From: CAZUQA01 sp964622375
Lineage (GTDB): Bacteria; Bacillota_I; Bacilli_A; Erysipelotrichales; Erysipelotrichaceae
NCBI GenBank assembly: GCA_964622375.1
Contig: CAZUQA010000089.1
Location: 1-12,022 of the forward strand
DNA: 12,022 bases
Reading direction: 5' to 3'
Positions within the stretch are counted from its first letter, which is position 1. Every line of letters starts with the position of its first letter. A program made the translations under genes and the position numbers. The notes below the pieces were generated by a model. It had not been told where the DNA came from, made no database searches, and saw nothing but the letters and a program-made list of their open reading frames with translations. Below are positions 6,773-12,022 of this stretch, piece by piece.

Positions 6773-7538
6773 GAAAAATAAACTTCCTTTGACTGAAATA
6801 TTACGCAGAATAGTCTTGGTGCTTTCCGTACTGGTCTTTTTGTCCTGCGCCGTACTTTTAATTTTGGATTATTTACCGATTGTCGAGACACCGGATGCTC
6901 AGTTTATCAAGAACCCGGATTTCTATACTGATCCGGCGGCTTTTGAGAAAGCCAGCCCCACTATTGTAGAAAATGTTAAGGAACTTAAAAGCAATAATCC
7001 TGATATCATCGGTTTTATCTCAATCAAGGGCACTAATATTGATTATCCGATAGTTAAGGGAACAGACAATGACTACTACCTTAAACACAATGTTTATAAG
7101 AAAAGAGACGGCAAAGGCGCGATTATGCTAGATGCTTATTCTAATGAAGATCTGAGCCTCAATTGGTTGATTTATGGCCATAAAATGCGCAGTAAGACCA
7201 TGTTTGGCACTTTAGACAAACTAAAAGATAAATCATTTTTTAAAGAGCATGGTTCGATGCTCATCATGTTGCATGATGAATTGGCAATTTATGATGTTGT
7301 GGCTGCTTGTTATACCGAGGTGTATCCGGCGGATAGTCCGAATTTTAAATATCATTTGTATTACAACATTTACTCGGAAGAGGATTATAATTATTATGTC
7401 GCCAATGTCAAAAAGATGGCGCTCTATGACACCGGTATCACCCCGGTTTTTGGTGAACAGTTGGTGACATTGTCGACTTGTCGCGATGCCAACAGCAATC
7501 GGCGTTTTATTGTCGTAGCCCGTAAACGCAGCGACTGA
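6753..7538 (+). CDS. srtB: Class B sortase
   Basis: Membrane-anchored cysteine transpeptidase that cuts surface proteins at a sorting signal and links them to peptidoglycan or a pilin. The 261-residue protein has a basic N-terminus (RKPKKNK), one membrane anchor (about 17-40) and an extracellular catalytic domain. Catalytic residues: His143 in LIYGHKM, Cys243 in TLSTC and Arg250 or Arg251 in NRRFIVVARK. The block after the His (MFGTLDKLKDKSFFKEH) and the long helix-bearing insert between His and Cys are class B features. The start ATG 6753 lies inside the preceding gene, a 20-base overlap, with no good ribosome binding site, so it probably relies on translational coupling. No substrate carrying an NPQTN- or LPxTG-like signal is in the window. 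The subclass is confident; the srtB symbol denotes class only. Confidence 0.9.
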   Translation: MSTRKPKKNKLPLTEILRRIVLVLSVLVFLSCAVLLILDYLPIVETPDAQFIKNPDFYTDPAAFEKASPTIVENVKELKSNNPDIIGFISIKGTNIDYPIVKGTDNDYYLKHNVYKKRDGKGAIMLDAYSNEDLSLNWLIYGHKMRSKTMFGTLDKLKDKSFFKEHGSMLIMLHDELAIYDVVAACYTEVYPADSPNFKYHLYYNIYSEEDYNYYVANVKKMALYDTGITPVFGEQLVTLSTCRDANSNRRFIVVARKRSD

Positions 7539-7559
7539 GAATTTTTTTAGGAGCAAGAG

Positions 7560-9098
7560 ATGGCAAAGAATATAAGAAAAAAAGAAAATGAAGTAGTCAA
7601 TGGTGTATTTTTTGGTTTACAAATTGCCGGTAGTGCTTTACTTTTGTGGTCGGTTTTTCATGCCTTCTTTTTACCAAATATCTACAAGTTGATAATCGGA
7701 CTTTTGGTTGTCGCCTTGGCTTTGTTTTCTACCTTTTTAATGTTAAAAAGAAAAGGCCGCCGCCCGGTGAAATGGCTGAAAAATACCTTCGTGACCATGT
7801 TAGCGACCACTTTTTGTGCGGTCGGTATTTTTATACCGGTCTTTGATGTCCGCTTTCGGGAGATGTTAACACCGCCAACGGAAGGTGCACTGTTGGTTGA
7901 TGTCATCTGTTTGAATGATAAGAAGTTTAATGATAAAGCGGAGCTGCTCGATGGGGTGCTAGCTGTACAAACCAGTTTTGATAAAGAAAATCAGGATTAC
8001 GCCATTCACTTTATTCAAAATGAATTAAAGGGTGAATTGCGGATCCAGGAATTCGCGGATTTCGACAGCGCTTTAGCCGCTTTGTATGCCGGTAAAGTTG
8101 ATTTTGTTTTAATGAATGAGAGTTACTTCAACATCGTCAGTGAAAATAACGAAGCTTTCGCCAATTTGGCGGAAGAAGTGAAGATTGTCTTTCAGGTTAA
8201 GAAGATAATCGCCTTTGAGACTATAGTTTCCGATGCCAATGTGACAAAGAAACCTTTCAATATTTTATTGCTGGGGCAGAATGAAAAGAAAACGACGGTC
8301 AGCGATCGCACCAATACCGATGTGATTATGGTGGTTACGGTCAATCCGTCGACCAAACAAGTCTTGATGACTTCCTTCCCCCGGGATGCTTATGTGTCAG
8401 TACCGTATTCCAGCATGAAGGACAAAATGACGCACGCCAGCACTCGCGGTACCAGTGAAATGGTCAAGACGGTACAGAGTTATCTCGGAATCCAAATCCA
8501 CTTTTACATTCGGGTAAACTACATTTCTTTGATCAATTTAGTTGATGCGGTCGGTGGGGTAACGGTCGATAATCCTTATACTTTCCGGGCGGTATACAGT
8601 ACCTATAAAAACACATTTAAAGAAGGAATTCTTGAACTTGATGGAGCTCAAGCTTTGGATTATGTGCGTGAAAGAAAAGAAGCTTGTGGCGGTGATATGG
8701 GAAGAAATGAACATCAAAGAATCGTCTTGGATGCTTTGGTAAAAAAAGTGTCAACTCCTTCGATGTTGATTAACTTTAATAAACTGATGAGTGCAGTTGA
8801 GGGAAACTATTTAACCAACTTCACGGCTGATCAAATTTACTCTTTAGTTAAAATGCAACTAAATGACTTAGCTTCTTGGGAAATCATGCAAGTCGGCTTA
8901 AAGGGCGACCCAGCCAACGATTTCTGTGCTTCCATGCCATCAAAAGAATTGTCCGTGGTCAAGGTCTACGAAGTAGACCGCTTAAAAGCTATTGAAAATA
9001 TCAAAGCCTTAATGAATGGCAAAAAACTAACGCCGGAACAAGTGAAGTTGCCTGATCACCCCAACAGCTATTTTAATCAAGGTAAAAACTGTAAGTAA
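7560..9098 (+). CDS. LytR-CpsA-Psr (LCP) family protein with CpsA-like topology
   Basis: LCP proteins transfer lipid-linked polymers (wall teichoic acid, capsule or other glycans) to peptidoglycan on the outer face of the membrane. This one has 512 residues. Three hydrophobic segments (about 15-37, 42-61, 78-97) are followed by an accessory domain (about 110-225) and the LCP domain (about 232-400). LCP residues visible: Arg250 and Asp254 in DRTNTDVIMV, Arg275/Asp276 in SFPRDAYV, ALDYVRERKE (365-374) with Arg370/Arg372, and MGRNEHQR (380-387) with Arg382/Arg387. Three membrane segments plus an accessory domain resemble streptococcal CpsA. The accessory domain (GVLAVQTSF and later ALAALYAGKVDFVL) looks like a lobe of a type 2 solute-binding protein. 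AGGAG at 7549-7553 supports the start, 21 bases after the sortase. The glycan handled is unknown. Confidence 0.9.
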   Translation: MAKNIRKKENEVVNGVFFGLQIAGSALLLWSVFHAFFLPNIYKLIIGLLVVALALFSTFLMLKRKGRRPVKWLKNTFVTMLATTFCAVGIFIPVFDVRFREMLTPPTEGALLVDVICLNDKKFNDKAELLDGVLAVQTSFDKENQDYAIHFIQNELKGELRIQEFADFDSALAALYAGKVDFVLMNESYFNIVSENNEAFANLAEEVKIVFQVKKIIAFETIVSDANVTKKPFNILLLGQNEKKTTVSDRTNTDVIMVVTVNPSTKQVLMTSFPRDAYVSVPYSSMKDKMTHASTRGTSEMVKTVQSYLGIQIHFYIRVNYISLINLVDAVGGVTVDNPYTFRAVYSTYKNTFKEGILELDGAQALDYVRERKEACGGDMGRNEHQRIVLDALVKKVSTPSMLINFNKLMSAVEGNYLTNFTADQIYSLVKMQLNDLASWEIMQVGLKGDPANDFCASMPSKELSVVKVYEVDRLKAIENIKALMNGKKLTPEQVKLPDHPNSYFNQGKNCK

Positions 9099-9139
9099 CG
9101 ACGCTTAGGAAGATTAATCGCTCGTCAATATAAATAAGT

Positions 9140-10276
9140 ATGGAAGAATTACAGCGGCAATGTCCGCGTTGTGGTAATAAAGATCCTACTTATTTTTTTT
9201 ATGGTGCTCGAGGATGGTATTGCCGTAAGTGCATTAGTTATCGCCGTTTTTTATGTGATGATGTTTTAGAAAAGTATGAAGATAGCCCTAGCATCGCTAC
9301 TGAATATCAACTACCTTTTAGTTTGAGTCCGCGCCAGAAAGCCGTAGCCCAAAGCATTAAGGACAACTATCGCTATCATAACATTTTAGTGCACGCGGCT
9401 TGTGGCAGCGGTAAAACCGAATTGATGTTAGATTTTATTGTCGATGCCTTAGCTCGCGGTTATCGGGTAGCTTGGGCAATACCACGGCGCGCCGTTGTCT
9501 TGCAGTTAGCTCAGCGTTTACGCACCTATTTCCCTGAGCTTCAGGTGATTGCCGTTTGTCAGGGCTATACCAGTATCGTCAGTGGTGATTTGATCATCTG
9601 CACGACCCATCAGTTGTACCGTTATTATCGGTTCTTTGACTATTTAATTATTGACGAACCTGATGCTTTTCCTTTTAAAGGGGATGAGGTTCTACAGAAT
9701 ATCGCTTTAAGTTGTGTTAAAGGGAAAATCATTTTTCTTACCGCTACCCCGGATGAGTTTGTGTACCGCTATTGCACAATGAAGGTCGAATTATTTGAAA
9801 GACCACATCGCCAAGCTTTAGATATTCCCCAGGTTATCCGGGTTTTTAAGGGCTGGGATTATTTTTTCTTGTGGCACTTGCTTGGTAAAAGTCAACGCAA
9901 AATCGTGGTTTTCTTCAGCAGTATTGAACTGGCAAACCAGATGTATAAAATCCTGAGGTACCATTATAACTGCCAACTGCTTACTTCGCTGGTCAGTGAG
10001 AAAGAGAAAATTATTGGTGATTTTATCAGAAAAGAAAAAGGTGTTTTGTTAAGCACGACAATTTTAGAAAGAGGATTAACCCTACCGAATATTGATGTCA
10101 TTGTCTTTCGTGCCGACAGTCCAATCTTTGATGAAGCCGCTTTGATCCAGATGGCAGGACGGGTCGGACGCACTAAAGAACAACCGCACGGCAAAATCTG
10201 GTTTATTACCAACTATTACAGCAAGAAAGTCGAATCATGCATAAAAGCTATACAAAGAATGAATTTGCCTGCTTAA
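9140..10276 (+). CDS. comFA: Late competence DNA helicase/translocase ComFA
   Basis: Cytoplasmic ATP-dependent, DEAD-like superfamily 2 motor needed for efficient uptake of transforming DNA. The 378-residue protein opens with a four-Cys zinc finger (C8, C11, C28, C31), a ComFA hallmark. Helicase motifs follow: LSPRQ (62-66), Walker A ACGSGKT (87-93), Walker B IIDEPDAFP (170-178), motif III TATP (201-204), LSTTILERGLT (304-314) and motif VI QMAGRVGR (337-344). Walker B has Pro where ComFA usually has Val (DEVDAFP). It is somewhat shorter than the Bacillus protein because the N-terminal extension is short. The zinc finger requires a start at or before 9140, and the ATG there has no recognisable ribosome binding site. 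It overlaps comFC by 40 bases. Presence of comFA/comFC does not prove the organism is transformable. Confidence 0.94.
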   Translation: MEELQRQCPRCGNKDPTYFFYGARGWYCRKCISYRRFLCDDVLEKYEDSPSIATEYQLPFSLSPRQKAVAQSIKDNYRYHNILVHAACGSGKTELMLDFIVDALARGYRVAWAIPRRAVVLQLAQRLRTYFPELQVIAVCQGYTSIVSGDLIICTTHQLYRYYRFFDYLIIDEPDAFPFKGDEVLQNIALSCVKGKIIFLTATPDEFVYRYCTMKVELFERPHRQALDIPQVIRVFKGWDYFFLWHLLGKSQRKIVVFFSSIELANQMYKILRYHYNCQLLTSLVSEKEKIIGDFIRKEKGVLLSTTILERGLTLPNIDVIVFRADSPIFDEAALIQMAGRVGRTKEQPHGKIWFITNYYSKKVESCIKAIQRMNLPA

Positions 10277-10896
10277 TATGCGGAAATAAGCCGGATTATG
10301 GCTTAGAATTACGGTATTTCTTCTACAATAATGATATTGTATGTTGCAATTGTCGAAAAATGCTTGTAGAATGTAAGCGTATCGTACTGTTAACCGATTT
10401 AAAAGTGAGAGCTTTATATCAGTACAACGATTTTTATCATCAATTAATAATTCAATATAAAGAATTTGGTGATGAAGCGCTAAGTGATATTATAGTATAT
10501 CCCTTCATAAAGAGATTACAGAGGCGGTACCGTGGTTATACCTTAGTTGGTGTACCATCCAGTATATCAAAGCTGAAAACTCGAGGCTTTTCTCATGTTG
10601 AGAAAATGTTTCGCTTATTAGCTTTGGACTATCGCGAAGTTTTTTATAAGGATGAATTCATCCAGAAACAACAAAGTTATCACACCAGAAAAGAAATCTC
10701 TAAACACATTTCCTTGGTAAAAGAATTGAACCTGAAAGGGCCAATCCTGCTGGTAGACGATGTCGTCACCACCGGGGCAACACTTCTTGCTTGTTATGAG
10801 TTATTAAGAGAATTAGGGTACGAGGTCGAAGCTTTGGTGGGCGCTGTTTCGATGAAGTTATTAAAAGACCAGCGTAAAATGCGTATTAGGTATTGA
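10237..10896 (+). CDS. comFC: ComFC/GntX-like phosphoribosyltransferase-fold competence protein
   Basis: Partner of ComFA in DNA uptake, 219 residues. An N-terminal zinc finger (C12, C15, C36, C39) is followed by a type I phosphoribosyltransferase domain. The PRPP-binding loop LLVDDVVTTGAT is at 171-182, and LVGVPSS (103-109) with KTRGFSH (114-120) gives the usual front of the fold. The motif often written RGFNQ reads RGFSH here, and the later QxxxTRKE segment (145-153) is also somewhat divergent. The ATG at 10237 is 40 bases inside comFA with only a weak AAGAAAG upstream. A later start would approach or remove the first Cys pair, so this one is kept. The front half looks more AT-rich than neighbouring genes. 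The csp genes follow after 11 bases. Confidence 0.92.
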   Translation: MHKSYTKNEFACLICGNKPDYGLELRYFFYNNDIVCCNCRKMLVECKRIVLLTDLKVRALYQYNDFYHQLIIQYKEFGDEALSDIIVYPFIKRLQRRYRGYTLVGVPSSISKLKTRGFSHVEKMFRLLALDYREVFYKDEFIQKQQSYHTRKEISKHISLVKELNLKGPILLVDDVVTTGATLLACYELLRELGYEVEALVGAVSMKLLKDQRKMRIRY

Positions 10897-10907
10897 AAGG
10901 AGAGTAA

Positions 10908-11102
10908 ATGCAGGCTAAAGTAAAATGGTTCAATGTGGAAAAAGGATTTGGGTTTCTTGATTATGAAGGTAAAGATATCTTTGTTCATTATTCGCAAATT
11001 TTATCCGAAGGGTTTAAAACTTTGGATGAAGGTCAACTGGTAGAATTTGAAATTGTAGAAACCGACAAAGGACCGCAAGCAAAAGACGTCAGAAGAGTAT
11101 AA
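10908..11102 (+). CDS. Cold-shock domain protein (first of a tandem pair)
   Basis: Small single-domain cold-shock protein, 64 residues, an OB-fold RNA/ssDNA chaperone that keeps mRNA unstructured. It begins MQAKVKWFN with the nucleic-acid-binding Trp7, then RNP1 KGFGFL (12-17) and RNP2 DIFVHYS (23-29), with GFKTLDEGQ (35-43) as in B. subtilis CspB. All main aromatic contacts are kept. AAAGGAG at 10896-10902 gives a 5-base spacer to ATG 10908. It begins 11 bases after comFC, so the long structured 5' leader typical of cold-induced csp genes is absent, and it is probably co-transcribed with comFC or driven by a promoter I cannot identify inside comFC. Confidence 0.94.
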   Translation: MQAKVKWFNVEKGFGFLDYEGKDIFVHYSQILSEGFKTLDEGQLVEFEIVETDKGPQAKDVRRV

Positions 11103-11104
11103 AA

Positions 11105-11110
11105 AGGGGA
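11105..11110 (+). promoter_or_regulatory. Ribosome binding site choosing the second csp start
   Basis: AGGGGA is a slightly off-consensus site. It is 5 bases from the second of two adjacent in-frame ATG codons (11116) but only 2 from the first (11113), favouring the second. Alignment with the first Csp (MQAKVKWF against MTGKVKSF) agrees. Confidence 0.6.
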
Positions 11111-11115
11111 AAATG

Positions 11116-11316
11116 ATGACAGGAAAAGTTAAGTCATTCAATAAGGGAAAAGGTTACGGTTTCATCGTTGTTGACGATGAAAAAGAAATCTTCTTCCACT
11201 ATTCAGACTTAGTAATGGATGGTTTCAAAACCATTGATCCGGACACTGAGGTTGAATTTGAAGTTATTGAAACTGAACGTGGCTTACAAGCAAAAGAAAT
11301 TAAAAGACTAGATTAA
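11116..11316 (+). CDS. Divergent cold-shock domain protein (second of the pair)
   Basis: Cold-shock domain paralogue of 66 residues. RNP1 reads KGYGFI (12-17) and RNP2 reads EIFFHYS (24-30 by alignment), followed by DGFKTIDPDTEVEFEV. The fold is clearly kept, but the N-terminal strand reads KVKSFN, so the Trp that stacks on nucleic acid in CspA/CspB is Ser7 here, and one RNP1 Phe is Tyr. This suggests altered affinity or preference for nucleic acid (inference). I choose ATG 11116 over 11113 by site spacing and alignment. It follows the first csp by 13 bases, and its stop codon lies within the stem of the terminator, ending the transcript. The pair probably arose by tandem duplication followed by divergence. 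Confidence 0.93.
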   Translation: MTGKVKSFNKGKGYGFIVVDDEKEIFFHYSDLVMDGFKTIDPDTEVEFEVIETERGLQAKEIKRLD

Positions 11317-11344
11317 AGGTTGAGTACTCAACCTTTAATTTTTT
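11312..11344 (+). terminator. Strong palindromic intrinsic terminator after the csp pair
   Basis: The 28 bases 11312-11339 are a perfect palindrome centred on GTAC. As RNA it forms a 12-pair stem (ATTAAAGGTTGA with TCAACCTTTAAT) and a four-base loop, and the T-run ends at 11344. The csp stop codon TAA (11314-11316) is within the left arm. An A-rich left flank is limited, so it mainly serves the + strand. Confidence 0.93.
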
Positions 11345-11353
11345 AAGGGATAA

Positions 11354-11362
11354 TGATACAAT
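11354..11362 (+). promoter_or_regulatory. secA: Probable extended -10 promoter of secA
   Basis: TGATACAAT contains the extended -10 TG plus TACAAT (11357-11362, 5 of 6 to consensus). The -35 region (about 11334-11339, TTTAAT) is poor and overlaps the terminator, in keeping with an extended -10 promoter. GATAAT at 11349-11354 is an alternative -10. A promoter is expected here because a strong terminator lies just upstream. Confidence 0.5.
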
Positions 11363-11387
11363 TATTTTATAAATTTGGAGGTGACCT

Positions 11388-12022
11388 ATGGGGGTTTTTG
11401 ACTCATTATTTAATACAGATAAGAAACAACTAAACGAATTAGAAAAAATTGCCGATAGAATCGAAGCTTTAAAAGAAGAAATGGCGTCTTTAAGCGATGA
11501 GGATTTAGCAGCGAAAACGCCGTATTTACGTCAGCGTTTAGCGGCGGGTGAAAACCTGGATGATATTTTACCGGAAGCCTACGCTACTATCAGAGAAGCC
11601 GCGGTCCGGGTGATTGGCGAATATCCTTATCATGTCCAACTATTAGGCGGGATTGCCTTGCATCATGGCGACATTGCGGAAATGAAAACCGGAGAAGGTA
11701 AAACTCTGACTTCCATTATGCCGGTTTATCTCAACGCTTTAGCCGGTAAAGGGGTCCACGTTGTGACGGTCAATGAATACTTAGCGCAACGTGATGCCGC
11801 TTGGATGGGCGCCATCCACAGCTTTTTAGGTTTGAGTGTGGAAGTTAACCTGCGAGCTATGACCCCGGCCAGTAAAAGAAAAGCTTATCACGCCGATATT
11901 ACCTATACCACCAACGCGGAATTGGGCTTTGATTATCTGCGGGACAATATGGTAGTCAGCCGTGATGATCGGGTAATGCGTTCCCTAAATTTTGCCTTGG
12001 TCGACGAAGTGGACTCGATCTT
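11388..12022 (+). CDS. secA: Protein translocase ATPase SecA, 3' partial
   Basis: Motor ATPase that pushes preproteins through SecYEG; here it would export the LivJ lipoprotein among others. The first 211 codons are present and the gene runs off the right edge. The start ATG 11388 has an excellent GGAGGTGA site at 11377-11384. Features of the N-terminal nucleotide-binding domain: LSDEDLAAKTPYLRQRL (35-51), DDILPEAYATIREAAVRV (58-75), VQLLGG (83-88) with the adenine-contacting Gln84, Walker A MKTGEGKT (99-106), VHVVTVNEYLAQRD (123-136), TYTTNAELGFDYLRDNM (172-188) and Walker B VDEVDS (205-210). The stretch 89-98 (IALHHGDIAE) keeps the usual pattern. It is transcribed separately from the csp genes. 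SecA is certain; SecA1 versus SecA2 is not strictly decidable from the N-terminus, though the comF-adjacent position suggests SecA1. Confidence 0.96.
   Translation, partial: MGVFDSLFNTDKKQLNELEKIADRIEALKEEMASLSDEDLAAKTPYLRQRLAAGENLDDILPEAYATIREAAVRVIGEYPYHVQLLGGIALHHGDIAEMKTGEGKTLTSIMPVYLNALAGKGVHVVTVNEYLAQRDAAWMGAIHSFLGLSVEVNLRAMTPASKRKAYHADITYTTNAELGFDYLRDNMVVSRDDRVMRSLNFALVDEVDSI

Noticed and set aside
7249..7467. Alternative-frame open frame within the sortase gene
   Set aside because: It encodes a Met/Ile/Arg-rich low-complexity peptide and lies wholly within a well-supported sortase catalytic domain.
7512..7548. Possible terminator between sortase and LCP genes (T-run at 7542-7548)
   Set aside because: The only stem upstream is about 5 pairs with a large loop and is separated from the T-run by several bases.
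9099..9126. Possible hairpin between the LCP gene and comFA (GACG with CGTC)
   Set aside because: Four pairs with a long loop and no T-run; too weak for a terminator or riboswitch.
9129..9134. TATAAA before comFA as a -10 element
   Set aside because: It is only a few bases before the ATG and has no -35 partner.

Overview
The window is a tightly packed, single-strand (+) segment of a Gram-positive (Firmicutes) chromosome of moderately low GC. The Gram-positive assignment rests on a lipoprotein signal peptide with lipobox, a class B sortase, a LytR-CpsA-Psr (LCP) envelope protein, strong GGAGG ribosome binding sites, and a comFA-comFC block ending at secA. The gene order and the style of the proteins fit Erysipelotrichia or a nearby Bacilli lineage, but this placement is an inference from synteny, not from a marker gene. 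I saw no tRNA, rRNA, CRISPR array, insertion sequence or phage gene.

Layout. (1) 1-1470: the 3' part of a Nudix hydrolase gene overlapping galE (UDP-galactose 4-epimerase). (2) 1471-1588: a short AT-rich regulatory gap with a terminator-like hairpin, a sigma-A type promoter and palindromic, CodY-box-like sequence. (3) 1589-6119: a complete branched-chain amino acid ABC importer, livJ-livH-livM-livG-livF, with an intrinsic terminator between livJ and livH that should let the binding protein be made in excess. (4) 6122-6772: a CBS-CBS-ACT protein directly behind livF, a plausible cytoplasmic sensor of nucleotide and amino acid state. (5) 6753-9098: a class B sortase and an LCP protein, both cell-envelope enzymes; the LCP protein carries an unusual domain resembling one lobe of a solute-binding protein. 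(6) 9140-10896: comFA and comFC, the late competence (DNA uptake) genes. (7) 10908-11316: two tandem cold-shock protein genes closed by a strong, perfectly palindromic terminator. (8) 11388-end: secA from its own promoter, cut off by the window edge after 211 codons.

The liv genes work as one machine: lipoprotein LivJ captures the amino acid outside the membrane, LivH/LivM form the channel and LivG/LivF supply ATPase power. No convincing terminator lies between the livJ-livH hairpin (about 2785) and the one after the second csp gene (about 11312), so transport, sensing, envelope, competence and cold-shock genes could be read partly as one long transcript, although internal promoters are likely. 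Most of the window is recognisable core metabolism. The least ordinary items are the solute-binding-like domain in the LCP protein, the CBS-ACT protein inside the liv operon, the tandem csp pair sitting where hpf is usually found next to secA, and the loss of a key aromatic residue in the second Csp. I found no convincing wholly new multi-gene system.
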